Assembly: GCA_030533445.1 (NCBI GenBank)
Contig: JARPUW010000328.1
Span: forward strand, 1-64,000
DNA length: 64,000 nt
Direction of reading: 5' to 3'
From: Cyprinodon diabolis
Lineage: Eukaryota; Chordata; Actinopteri; Cyprinodontiformes; Cyprinodontidae
The notes below the pieces were generated by a model. The model ran no database searches. It was given only the letters and a program-made list of their open reading frames with translations, and was not told the origin of the DNA. Shown here piece by piece: positions 9,656-21,400 of the stretch. The position numbers were made by a program, and so were the translations under genes. Positions within the stretch are counted from its first letter, which is position 1, and each line of letters begins with the position of its first letter.

Positions 9656-11225
9656 GCTCAAAAAGAATGGAGAAAGGCTGAAACTCTCATCCACTTTAGG
9701 TTGGTCTGGAGGGTTTTTAAGGCAAAGTATTAATCCTACCGTAATTCCGAAGACATTGTGTGAGTCCAGAGGTTTCAGTCTACAAACTGACCAAAAATGG
9801 TGACTGTAGCTCCAAATATGTGGCCGTGAGGGCGAGAATAAGATGTTTGATCTTAAAAAATGGCCGCCTCACACTAAGATTTCAGCAGCTGCACTCTAGC
9901 AGGCTGCTGCAGAAGCTAACTGTCAGCTAGCTTCCAGGTGCTTACCCTCCGAACAAACGACTGCTGAGCAAAAACCGTAAAAGATATCTGAAAAATTCTT
10001 TCAGTGAAAGCAACATCTATCCTTTGTCTCAGACTGGGGTAACCTTCATGTCTGTAGGTCTTTCACAACCCAAAACGAAGCACAAACAAAATGGTTGGCC
10101 CACCTGCTCCTCCCTTTGTTTGAACTGCAGGACCTCACTCTCACTCACCTTTTAGCTGCTAAAGCACCCCTCCGAACAAACGACTGCTGAGTAAAAACCG
10201 TAAAAGGTATCTGAAAAATTCTTTTTATCTAAGCGACAGCTATATCTTGTCTTCAATTGGAGTAACTTTCATGGCTGTAGGTCATCTACAAACTGAATGG
10301 GAAGAGAAAGAAAAAGAAAAAACGTTTCATCACACCTAAGCTTCTAATTGAGCTAGCTGCAGCAGGTCACTGTCACTCAGCTTTCAGGTGCTTAAAATGT
10401 CCTCCGAACAAACGACTGCTGAGCAAAAACCGTATGAGTTATTCAAAAAATTTTTTCACCGTGAGCGTCAGTCATCCTTCGACTCCAACTATGCCAACTT
10501 TGGTGTATGTGTGTCATTCAGAAAAATATTTATGACGAGTTTAAAACACATAGTCGGATTCGTTTTTCTCCCCTCTTCTGCTCCAAAACCAATGAAAAAC
10601 GGCTCTGATTTTCATCGACTTTAGGTCGGTCTGGAGGGTTTTTAAGGAAAAGTATTAATCCTACCGTAATTCCGAAGATATTGTGTGGGTCCAGAGATTT
10701 CAGTCTACAAACTGACCAAAAATGGTGACTCTAGCTATAAATATGTGGCCGTGAGGGCGAGTTTAAAATGTTTTTTTGTGTTTAAAAAACGCCTGCCTCA
10801 CACTCTAGCTTTTCAGTTGCTCCACTCTAGCAGGCTGGATTTTGCTAAAACTTTGTGGCGCTTGAGGTCTGATTATACAAAAACCGTAGCAGTTATCAAC
10901 ATACCGTCTTCAGTTTTAAATAGACGAAGGATTTATCTACAAACTGAGCTTCAAACTGTTTTTCTAGGTGAATGTATGCCGACACAGTGAAGTGCTGTTT
11001 TTTATGCTTTTTTTTTCCTCTCCCCATTCATTTCCTATGGGATTTTTTTGCGACGTTTTCGCTAATAATTCGCAAACCTTCGGACTAATGAGAAAGTTTT
11101 ATACAAGCACACATCACCCCATTGGTCCCGACGCGTGTGCCAACTTTGGGCCCGATCCGCCAAACCGTGCGGGACTAGTTACGCGCCGAAGTTTTGGGTA
11201 TACGGGAGAATTATAATAATAATAA

Positions 11226-11286
11226 TACGCGGAATAAATATGTGCAATAGTAGTAGGTGGGCCATGCCTTCGGCATGTGGCCCCCC
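11226..11286 (+). repeat. Hairpin minisatellite, 1 copy (unit 4)
   Basis: Single copy entered from (AAT)n and ending CCCCCCAACTAG. It sits upstream of the short two-hairpin cluster of this unit. Confidence 0.95.
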
Positions 11287-11559
11287 AACTAGAAAATTTC
11301 TAAAGAAATTTTGAGGGGGGCCACCTACTGCCCGTCTGGGGAACAGGGCCAATACGGCCCTGGCAAGTGATGTCGGGGCTCCCCAGACCAACTGCTTACG
11401 CCTTTGAGGGCTGCTGAGGGAAGGAAAGAGGGCTAGGTCATGGGCAAAGAGAGCTGTGTGCCACTTGTGCTGAAATCTGGGAAATAGACGTGCACAGCGT
11501 ATGATGCAAAAGGGTAATATGGGTTGTCCATATTGAACCGCAGTGGGTAAAGCTCAGTT

Positions 11560-11668
11560 GGTGGGCTCCGCCCGCCTGCTAGGAGCCCTTGCAGCGATGA
11601 AAAAAATCACCAATGGCGGGCTCTGCCCGCCTGCTAAGAGCCATTGCAGTGATGAAATCACCAATGGC
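11560..11668. repeat. Hairpin cluster, 2 hairpins (unit 4)
   Basis: First hairpin GGTGGGC-TCC-GCCCGCC (one G-T pair), second loop TCT. It is exactly 102 bp (two 51-bp modules) shorter than the related cluster in unit 18. Confidence 0.93.
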
Positions 11669-14333
11669 AATGAGCAATATGCCAGAATGTATGAGTGTGT
11701 ATAAGGAAGAGGCTTTTATTCTGTAGAGTCCCTGGAGTCTTATTTTGAAAGTCTATCATGGAAGTGCATCTAAAGATGGGTCATGCCCAGCAGTTATATA
11801 GAATCAATTTCCAAATGTTAAATCACTGGTTTTCCATGTTATTAGGTGAATAGTTGCTGTATTACAGAGTAAATGGGAGACTTTTATTGTGAAATTTGCT
11901 CTGGGTGTGTTTTGAAAAGGTCACTAGAGTCTAATAAAAACAACCTGGAAGAGTTTGGGTCATAATGTTGAGCCATTTGCATCAATTAATGCATTAGTAT
12001 AATCTAGAGGCTTTTATTTTGTAGGGTCGCTGGAGTCTTATTTTGAAAGTCCAACAGAGTTGTGTTTATAGAAAATGTTCAGACCCGTCAATGATAGTTG
12101 ATTACTTTCCAATCGTTAAATCACTGTTTTTCCATGTTATTAGGGCAGTAGATGAAGCGGAAATGGGAGGCTTTTATTTTGAAATTTGCTATAGGGTGTG
12201 TTTTAAACAGTCTCCTAGAGTCTATTCTCTAAAACGGGGTTGAGTTTGGGTCATAATATTGAGCCATATAGGGCAATAAATATATGTAAAAAATATAGAG
12301 GCTTTTATTTTGTAGGGTCCCTGGAGTCTTATTTTGAAAGTCTATCAGTGCTGAGTGGCAAGGGAAGTGTCATGGACAGCAGTCATATAGTATCCATTTC
12401 CCAATGTTAAATCAGTCCTTTCACCCTCCATTAGATTAATATGTGCTGTTTAAAACAGCAGAGGTAAAATCTGTTTGAAGCTTGGTAACCTTGACAACGC
12501 TTAACGAGCCTCTCACTGACACAGACAACAGCTGCACTCACTATTGGTTTCTTCTTCCCAGGCTTTTTTGTATGGGAAGAACGGCAACGAAAACAAACGA
12601 CTACTGATCAAAAACCGTATGAGTTATTCAAAAAACATTTTCACCATGAGCATCAGCAATCCTTCGACTCCAAGTATACCAACTTTGGTGTATGTGTGTC
12701 ATTCAGAACAATATTTATGACGACTTGAAAACACATAGTCTGATTCGTTTCTCTTCCATCTTCAGCTCAAAAAGAATGGAGAAAGGCTGAAACTCATCGA
12801 CTTTAGGTTGGTCTGGAGGGTTTTTAAGGAAAAGTATTAATCCTACCGTAATTCCGAAGACATTGTGTGAGTCCAGAGGTTTCAGTCTACAAACTGACCA
12901 AAAATGGTGACTGTAGCTCCAAATATGTGGCCGTGAGGGCGAGAATAAGATGTTTGATCTTAAAAAAATGGCCGCCTCACACTAAGATTTCAGCAGCTGC
13001 ACTCTAGCAGGCTGCTGCAGAAGCTAACTGTCAGCTAGCTTCCAGGTGCTTACCCTCCGAACAAACGACTGCTGAGCAAAAACCGTAAAAGATATCTGAA
13101 AAATTCTTTCAGTGAAAGCAACATCTATCCTTTGTCTCAGACTGGGGTAACCTTCATGTCTGTAGGTCTTTCACAACCCAAAACGAAGCACAAACAAAAT
13201 GGTTGGCCCACCTGCTCCTCCCTTTGTTTGAACTGCAGGACCTCACTCTCACTCACCTTTTAGCTGCTAAAGCACCCCTCCGAACAAACGACTGCTGAGT
13301 AAAAACCGTAAAAGGTGTCTGAAAAATTCTTTTTATCTAAGCGACAGCTATATCTTGTCTTCAATTGGAGTAACTTTCATGGCTGTAGGTCATCTACAAA
13401 CTGAATGGGAAGAGAAAGAAAAAGAAAAAACGTTTCATCACACCTAAGCTTCTAATTGAGCTAGCTGCAGCAGGTCACTGTCACTCAGCTTTCAGGTGCT
13501 TAAAATGTCCTCCGAACAAACGACTGCTGAGCAAAAACCGTATGAGTTATTCAAAAATTTTTTTCACCGTGAGCGTCAGTCATCCTTCGACTCCAACTAT
13601 GCCAACTTTGGTGTATGTGTGTCATTCAGAAAAATATTTATGACGAGTTTAAAACACATAGTCGGATTCGTTTTTCTCCCCTCTTCTGCTCCAAAACCAA
13701 TGAAAAACGGCTCTGATTTTCATCGACTTTAGGTCGGTCTGGAGGGTTTTTAAGGAAAAGTATTAATCCTACCGTAATTCCGAAGATATTGTGTGGGTCC
13801 AGAGATTTCAGTCTACAAACTGACCAAAAATGGTGACTCTAGCTATAAATATGTGGCCGTGAGGGCGAGTTTAAAATGTTTTTTTGTGTTTAAAAAACGC
13901 CTGCCTCACACTCTAGCTTTTCAGTTGCTCCACTCTAGCAGGCTGGATTTTGCTAAAACTTTGTGGCGCTTGAGGTCTGATTATACAAAAACCGTAGCAG
14001 TTATCAACATACCGTCTTCAGTTTTAAATAGACGAAGGATTTATCTACAAACTGAGCTTCAAACTGTTTTTCTAGGTGAATGTATGGCGACACAGTGAAG
14101 TGCTGTTTTTTATGCTTTTTTTTTCCTCTCCCCATTCATTTCCTATGGGATTTTTTTGCGACGTTTTCGCTAATAATTCGCAAACCTTCGGACTAATGAG
14201 AAAGTTTTATACAAGCACACATCACCCCATTGGTCCCGACGCGTGTGCCAACTTTGGGCCCGATCCGCCAAACCGTGCGGGACTAGTTACGTGCCGAAGT
14301 TTTGGGTATACGGGAGAATTATAATAATAATAA

Positions 14334-14463
14334 TACGCGGAATAAATATGTGCAATAGTAGTAGGTGGGCCATGCCTTCGGCATGTGGCCCCCCAATAAT
14401 AATACGCGGAATAAATATGTGCAATAGTAGTAGGTGGGCCATGCCTTCGGCATGTGGCCCCCC
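14334..14463 (+). repeat. Hairpin minisatellite, 2 copies (unit 5)
   Basis: Two copies 69 bp apart, as in unit 1. The following A/T hairpin ends GAAATTTTTAGG instead of GAAATTTTGAGG, a private change. Confidence 0.95.
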
Positions 14464-14736
14464 AACTAGAAAATTTCTAAAGAAATTTTTAGGGGGGCCA
14501 CCTACTGCCCGTCTGGGGAACCGGGCCAATACGGCCCTGGCAAGTGATGTCGGGGCTCCCCAGACCAACTGCTTATGCCTTTGAGGGCTGCTGAGGGAAG
14601 GAAAGAGGGCTAGGTCATGGGCAAAGAGAGCTGTGTGCCACCTGTGCTGAAATCTGGGTAATAGACGTGCACAGCGTATGATGCACAAGGGTAATATGGG
14701 TTGTCCATATTGAACCGCAGTGGGTAAAGCTCAGTT

Positions 14737-15002
14737 GGTGGGCTCCGCCCGCCTGCTAGGAGCCCTTGCAGCGATGAAAAAAATCCCCAATGGCGGGCAT
14801 TGCCCGCCTGCTAAGAGCCATTGCAGTGATGAAATCACCAATGGCGGGCTCCGCCCGCCTGCTAGGAGCCATTGCAGTGATGAAAAAAATCACCATTGGC
14901 GGGCTCCGCCCGCCTCCTAACAGCCATTGCAGTGATGAAATCACCAATGGCGGGCTCCGCCCGCCTTCTAAGAGCCATTTCAGTGATGAAATTACAAATG
15001 GC
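14737..15002. repeat. Hairpin cluster, 5 hairpins, long subtype (unit 5)
   Basis: Loops TCC (GGTGGGC arm), ATT, TCC, TCC, TCC. A longer GATGAAAAAAATCACC spacer precedes the fourth hairpin, and the tail is ATTACAAATGGC. Confidence 0.93.
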
Positions 15003-16098
15003 TATAAGCAATATGCCAGAATGTATGAGTGTGTATAAGGAAAAGGCTTTTATTTTGTAGAGTCCCTGTAGTCTTATTTTGAAAGTCTATCATGGAAGTG
15101 CATCTATAGATGGGTCATGCCCAGCAGTGATATAGAATCCATTTCCAAATGTTAAATCACTGGTTTTCCATGTTATTAGGTGAATAGTTCCTGTATTACA
15201 GAGTAAATGGGGGACTTTTATTGTGAAATTTGCTCTGGGGTGTGTTTTGAAAAGGTCACTAGAGTCTAATAAAAACAACCTGGAAGAGTTTGGGTCATAA
15301 TGTTGAGCCATTTGCATCAATTAATGCATTAGTATAATCTAGAGGCTTTTATTTTGTAGGGTCCCTGGAGTCTTATTTTGAAAGTCCAACAGAGTTGTGT
15401 TTAGAGAAAATGTTCAGACCCATCAATGATAGTTGATGACTTTCCAATCGTTAAATCACTCTTTTTCCATTTTATTAGGGCAGTAGATGAAGCGGAAATG
15501 GGAGGCTTTTATTTTGAAATTTGCCATAGGGTGTGTTTTAAACAGTCTCCTAGAGTCTATTCTCTAAAATGGGGTTGAGTTTGGGTCATAATGTTGAGCC
15601 ATATAGGGCAATAAATATATGTAAAAAATATAGAGGCTTTTATTTTGAAGGGTCCCTGGAGTCTTATTTTGAAAGTCTATCAGTGCTGAGTGGCAAGGGA
15701 AGTGTCATGGACGGCAGTCATATAGTATCCATTTCCCAATGTTAAATCAGTGCTTTCACCCTCCATTAGATTAATATGTGCTGTTTAAAACAGCAGAGGT
15801 AAAATCTGTTTGAAGCTTGGTAACCTTGACAACGCTTAATGAGCCTCTCACTGACACAGACAACAGCTGCACTCACTATTGGTTTCTTCTTCCCAGGCTT
15901 TTTTGTATGGGAAGAACGGCACCGAACAAACGACTGCTGAGCAAAAACCGTATGAGTTATTAAAAAAAAAAATTTCACCATGAGCATCAGCAATCCTTCG
16001 ACTCCAACTATACCAACTTTGGTGTATGTGTGTCATTCAGAACAATATTTATGACGACTTGAAAACACATAGTCTGATTCGTTTTTCTCCCATCTTCA

Positions 16099-19000
16099 GC
16101 TTAAAAAGAATGGAGAAAGGCTGAAACTCATCGACTTTAGGTTGGTCTGGAGGGTTTTTAAGGAAAAGTATTAATCCTACCGTAATTCCGAAGACATTGT
16201 GTGAGTCCAGAGGTTTCAGTCTACAAACTGACCAAAAATGGTGACTGTAGGTCCAAATATGTGGCCGTGAGGGCGAGAATAAGATGTTTGATCTTAAAAA
16301 AATGGCCGCCTCACACTAAGATTTCAGCAGCTGCACTCTAGCAGGCTGCTGCAGAAGCTAACTGTCAGCTAGCTTCCAGGTGCTTACCCTCCGAACAAAC
16401 GACTGCTGAGCAAAAACCGTAAAAGGTATCTGAAAAATTCTTTCAGTGAAAGCAACATCTATCCTTTGTCTCAGACTGGGGTAACCTTCATGTCTGTAGG
16501 TCTTTCACAACCCAAAACGAAGCAAAAACAAAATGGTTGGCCCACCTGCTCCTCCCTTTCTTTTAACTGCAGGACCTCACTCTCACTCACCTTTCAGCTG
16601 CTAAAGCACCCCTCCGAACAAACGACTGCTGAGTAAAAACCATAAAAGGTATCTCAAAAATTATTTTTATCTAAGCGACAGCTATATCTTGTCTTCAATT
16701 GGAGTAACTTTCATGGCTGTAGGTCATCTACAACCTGAATGGGAAGAGAAAGAAAAAGAAAAAACGTTTCGTCACACATGAGCTTCTAATTGAGCTAGCT
16801 GCAGCAGGTCACTCACCCAGCTTTGAGGTGCTTAAAATGTCCTCCGAACAAACGACTGCTGAGCAAAAACCGTATGAGTTATTCAAAAAATTCTTTCACC
16901 GTGAGCGTCAGCCATCCTTCAACTCCAACTATGCCAACTTTGGTGTATGTGTGTCATTCAGAAAAATATTTATGACGACTTGAAAACACATAGTCTGATT
17001 CGTTTTTCTCCCCTCTTCTGCTCCAAAACCAATGAAAAACTGCTCTGATTTTCATCGACTTTAGGTCGGTCTGGAGGGTTTTTAAGAAAAGTATTAATCC
17101 TACCGTAATTCCGAAGATATTGTGTGGGTCCAGAGATTTCAGTCTACAAACTGACCAAAAATGGTGACTCTAGCTATAAATATGTGGCCGTGAGGGCGAG
17201 TTTAAAATGTTTTTTTGTGTTTAAAAAACGCCTGCCTCACACTCTAGCTTTTCAGTTGCTCCACTCTAGCAGGCTGGATTTTGCTAAAACTTTGTGGTGC
17301 TTGAGGTCTGATTATACAAAAACCATAGCAGTTATCAACATACCGTCTTCAGTTTTAAATAGACAAAGGATTTATCTACAAACTGAGCTTCAAACTGTTT
17401 TTCTAGGTGAATGTATGCCGACACAGTGAAGTGCTGTTTTTTATGCTTTTTTTTCCTCTCCCCATTCATTTCCTATGGGATTTTTTTGCGACGTTTTCGC
17501 TAATAATTCGCAAACCTTCGGACTAATGAGAAAGTTTTATACAAGCACACATCACCCCATTGGTCCCGACGCGTGTGCCAACTTTGGGCCCGATCCGCCA
17601 AACCGTGCGGGACTAGTTACGCGCCGAAGTTTTGGGTATACGGGAGAATTATAATAACTAGAAAATTTCTAAAGAAATTTTGAGGGGGGCCACCTACTGC
17701 CCGTCTTGGGAACCGGGCCAATACGGCCCTGGCAAGTGACGTCGGGGCTCCCCAGACCAACTGCTTACGCCTTTGAGGGCTGCTGAGGGAAGGAAAGAGG
17801 GCAAGTTCATGGGCAAAGAGAGCTGTGTGCCACTTGTGCTGACATCTGGGAAATAGACGTGCACAGCGTATGATGCACAAGGGTAATATGGGTTGTCCAT
17901 ATTGAAACACAGTGGGTAAAGCCCAGTTGGCGGGCTTCGCCCGCCTGCTGGGAGCCATCTCAGTGAAGAAAAAAATCACCAATGGCGGGCCCTGCCCGCC
18001 TTCTAAGAGCCATTGCAGTGATGAAATCACCAATGGCGGGCTCCGCCCGCCTGCTAAGAGCCATTGCAGTGATGTAATCACCTTCGGCGGGCTCCGCCCG
18101 CCTGTTACCATTGGCGGGCTCCGCCCGCCTTCTAAGAGCCATTGCAGTGATGAAATCACCAATGGCAATGAGCAATATGCCAGAATGTATGAGTGTGTAT
18201 AAGGAAGAGGCTTTTATTCTGTAGAGTCCTTGTAGTCTTATTTTGAAAGTCTATCATGAATGTGCATCAAAAGATGGGTCACGCCCAGCAGTGATATAGA
18301 ATCCATTTCCAAATGTTAAATCACTGGTTTTCCATGTTATTAGGTGAATAGTTGCTGTATTACAGAGTAAATGGGAAACTTTTATTGTGAAATTTGCTCT
18401 GGGTGTGTTTTGAAAAGGTCACTAGAGTCTAATAAAAACAACCTGGAAGAGTTTGGGTCATAATGTTGAGCCATTTGCATCAATTAATGCATTAGTATAA
18501 TCTAGAGGCTTTTATTTTGTAGGGTCCCTGGAGTCTTATTTTGAAAGTCCAACAGAGTTGTGTTTATAGAAAATGTTCAGACCCGTCAATGATAGTTGAT
18601 TACTTTCCAATCGTTAAATCACTCTTTTTCCATGTTATTAGGGCAGTAGATGAAGCGGAAATGGGAGGCTTTTATTTTGAAATTTGCTATAGGGTGTGTT
18701 TTAAACAGTCTCCCAGAGTCTATTCTCTAAAACGGGGTTGAGTTTGGGTCATAATGTTGAGCCATATAGGGCAATAAATATATGTAAAAAATATAGAGGC
18801 TTTTATTTTGTAGGGTCCCTGGAGTCTTATTTTGAAAGTCTATCAGTGCTGAGTGGCAAGGGAAGTGTCATGGACAGCAGTCATATAGTATCCATTTCCC
18901 AATGTTAAATCAGTCCTTTCACCCTCCATTAGATTAATATGTGCTGTTTAAAACAGCAGAGGTAAAATCTGTTTGAAGCTTGGTAACCTTGACAACGCTT

Positions 19001-19260
19001 AAGGAGCCTCTCACTGACACAGACAACAGCTGCACTCACTATTGGTTTCTTCTTCCCAGGCTTTTTTGTATGGGAAGAACGGCACCGAACAAACGACTAC
19101 TGATCAAAAACCGTATGAGTTATTCAAAAAACATTTTCACCATGAGCATCAGCAATCCTTCGACTCCAACTATACCAACTTTGGTGTATGTGTGTCATTC
19201 AGAAAAATATTTATGACGAGTTGAAAACACATAGTCTGATTCGTTTCTCTCCCATCTTCA
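16099..19260 (+). repeat. Satellite unit 6 (3,162 bp)
   Basis: No minisatellite copy; five hairpins (17929-18166), the second with loop CCT and the fourth preceded by CACCTTCGG. A+T block about 18207-18974. The first 900 bp (GCTTAAAAAG, TGTAGGTCC, GCAAAAACAAAATGG, CATAAAAGGTATCTC, TCACTCACCCAGC, AAAAACTGCTC) are the subtype of units 12 and 15, always following a divergent-subtype second half (units 5, 11, 14). The variant block therefore spans the unit junction. Confidence 0.96.
17929..18166. repeat. Hairpin cluster, 5 hairpins (unit 6)
   Basis: Loops TTC, CCT, TCC, TCC, TCC; all arms intact. The CCT loop is unique in the window. Confidence 0.93.
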
Positions 19261-20828
19261 GCTCAAAAAGAATAGAGAAAGGCTGAAACTCTCATCGACT
19301 TTAGGTTGGTCTGGAGGGTTTTTAAGGAAAAGTATTAATCCTACCGTAATTCCGAAGACATTGTGTGAGTCCAGAGGTTTCAGTCTACAAACTGACCAAA
19401 AATGGTGACTGTAGCTCCAAATATGTGGCCGTGAGGGCGAGAATAAGATGTTTGATCTTAAAAAAATGGCCGCCTCACACTAAGATTTCAGCAGCTGCAC
19501 TGTAGCAGGCTGCTGCAGAAGCTAACTGTCAGCTAGCTTCCAGGTGCTTACCCTCCGAACAAACGACTGCTGAGCAAAAACCGTAAAAGGTATCTGAAAA
19601 ATTCTTTCAGTGAAAGCAACATCTATCCTTTGTCTCAGACTGGGGTAACCTTCATGTCTGTAGGTCTTTCACAACCCAAAACGAAGCACAAACAAAATGG
19701 TTGGCCCACCTGCTCCTCCCTTTGTTTGAACTGCAGGACCTCACTCTCACTCACCTTTTAGCTGCTAAAGCACCCCTCCGAACAAACGACTGCTGAGTAA
19801 AAACCGTAAAAGGTATCTGAAAAATTCTTTTTATCTAAGCGACAGCTATATCTTGTCTTCAATTGGAGTAACTTTCATGGCTGTAGGTCATCTACAAACT
19901 GAATGGGAAGAGAAAGAAAAAGAAAAAACGTTTCATCACACCTAAGCTTCTAATTGAGCTAGCTGCAGCAGGTCACTGTCACTCAGCTTTCAGGTGCTTA
20001 AAATGTCCTCCGAACAAACGACTGCTGAGCAAAAACCGTATGAGTTATTCAAAAAATTTTTTCACCGTGAGCGTCAGTCATCCTTCGACTCCAACTATGC
20101 CAACTTTGGTGTATGTGTGTCATTCAGAAAAATATTTATGACGAGTTTAAAACACATAGTCTGATTCGTTTTTCTCCCCTCTTCTGCTCCAAAACCAATG
20201 AAAAACGGCTCTGATTTTCATCGACTTTAGGTCGGTCTGGAGGGTTTTTAAGGAAAAGTATTAATCCTACCGTAATTCCGAAGATATTGTGTGGGTCCAG
20301 AGATTTCAGTCTACAAACTGACCAAAAATGGTGACTCTAGCTATAAATATGTGGCCGTGAGGGCGAGTTTAAAATGTTTTTTTGTGTTTAAAAAACGCCT
20401 GCCTCACACTCTAGCTTTTCAGTTGCTCCACTCTAGCAGGCTGGATTTTGCTAAAACTTTGTGGCGCTTGAGGTCTGATTATACAAAAACCGTAGCAGTT
20501 ATCAACATACCGTCTTCAGTTTTAAATAGACGAAGGATTTATCTACAAACTGAGCTTCAAACTGTTTTTCTAGGTGAATGTATGCCGACACAGTGAAGTG
20601 CTGTTTTTTATGCTTTTTTTTCCCTCTCCCCATTCATTTCCTATGGGATTTTTTTGCGACGTTTTCGCTAATAATTCGCAAACCTTCGGACTAATGAGAA
20701 AGTTTTATACAAGCACACATCACCCCATTGGTCCCGACGCGTGTGCCAACTTTGGGCCCGATCCGCCAAACCGTGCGGGACTAGTTACGCGCCGAAGTTT
20801 TGGGTATACGGGAGAATTATAATAATAA

Positions 20829-20889
20829 TACGCGGAATAAATATGTGCAATAGTAGTAGGTGGGCCATGCCTTCGGCATGTGGCCCCCC
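20829..20889 (+). repeat. Hairpin minisatellite, 1 copy (unit 7)
   Basis: Single standard copy. Unit 1, otherwise closest to this unit in the second half, has two. Confidence 0.95.
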
Positions 20890-21162
20890 AACTAGAAAAT
20901 TTCTAAAGAAATTTTGAGGGGGGCCACCTACTGCCCGTCTGGGGAACCGGGCCAATACGGCCCTGGCAAGTGACGTCGGGGCTCCCCAGACCAACTGCTT
21001 ACGCCTTTGAGGGCTGCTGAGGGAAGGAAAGAGGGCAAGTTCATGGGCAAAGAGAGCTGTGTGCCACTTGTGCTGACATCTGGGAAATAGACGTGCACAG
21101 CGTATGATGCACAAGGGTAATATGGGTTGTCCATATTGAAACACAGTGGGTAAAGCCCAGTT

Positions 21163-21400
21163 GGCGGGCTTCGCCCGCCTGCTAGGAGCCATCTCAGTGA
21201 AGAAAAAAATCACCAATGGCGGGCTCTGCCCGCCTTCTAAGAGCCATTGCAGTGATGAAATCACCAATGGCGGGCTCCGCCCGCCTGCTAAGAGCCATTG
21301 CAGTGATGTAATCACCTTTGGCGGGCTCCGCCCGCCTGTTACCATTGGCGGGCTCCGCCCTCCTTCTAAGAGCCATTGCAGTGATGAAATCACCAATGGC
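21163..21400. repeat. Hairpin cluster, 5 hairpins (unit 7)
   Basis: As unit 1, including the GCCCTCC arm of the last hairpin. Confidence 0.93.

Larger units (their letters stand above)
9656..12764 (+). repeat. Satellite unit 4 (3,109 bp), shortest complete unit
   Basis: Short because the hairpin cluster has only two hairpins (11560-11668), despite one minisatellite copy (11226-11286). A+T block about 11709-12476; monomer block ends 10990. Variants GGAACAGGGCC, GCAAAAGGG, GTTATATAGAATCAATTTCC, AATATTGAGCC and CGGCAACGAAAAC are shared with unit 18. The start (AATGGAGAAAGG, CTCATCCAC, GGCAAAGTATT) matches units 9, 10 and 17. Confidence 0.96.
12765..16098 (+). repeat. Satellite unit 5 (3,334 bp)
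   Basis: Two minisatellite copies (14334-14463) and a long five-hairpin cluster (14737-15002) of a distinct subtype with loop ATT in the second hairpin. A+T block about 15043-15811. The second half (CATCTATAGATGG, GTTTAGAG, TTGAAGGGTCC, GACGGCAG, CTTAATGAG, expanded A-run after GAGTTATT) is the divergent subtype shared with unit 14; unit 11 joins it from GTTTAGAG onward. The start (AACTCATCGAC, AAAAGGTGTCTG) is shared with unit 19. Confidence 0.96.
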
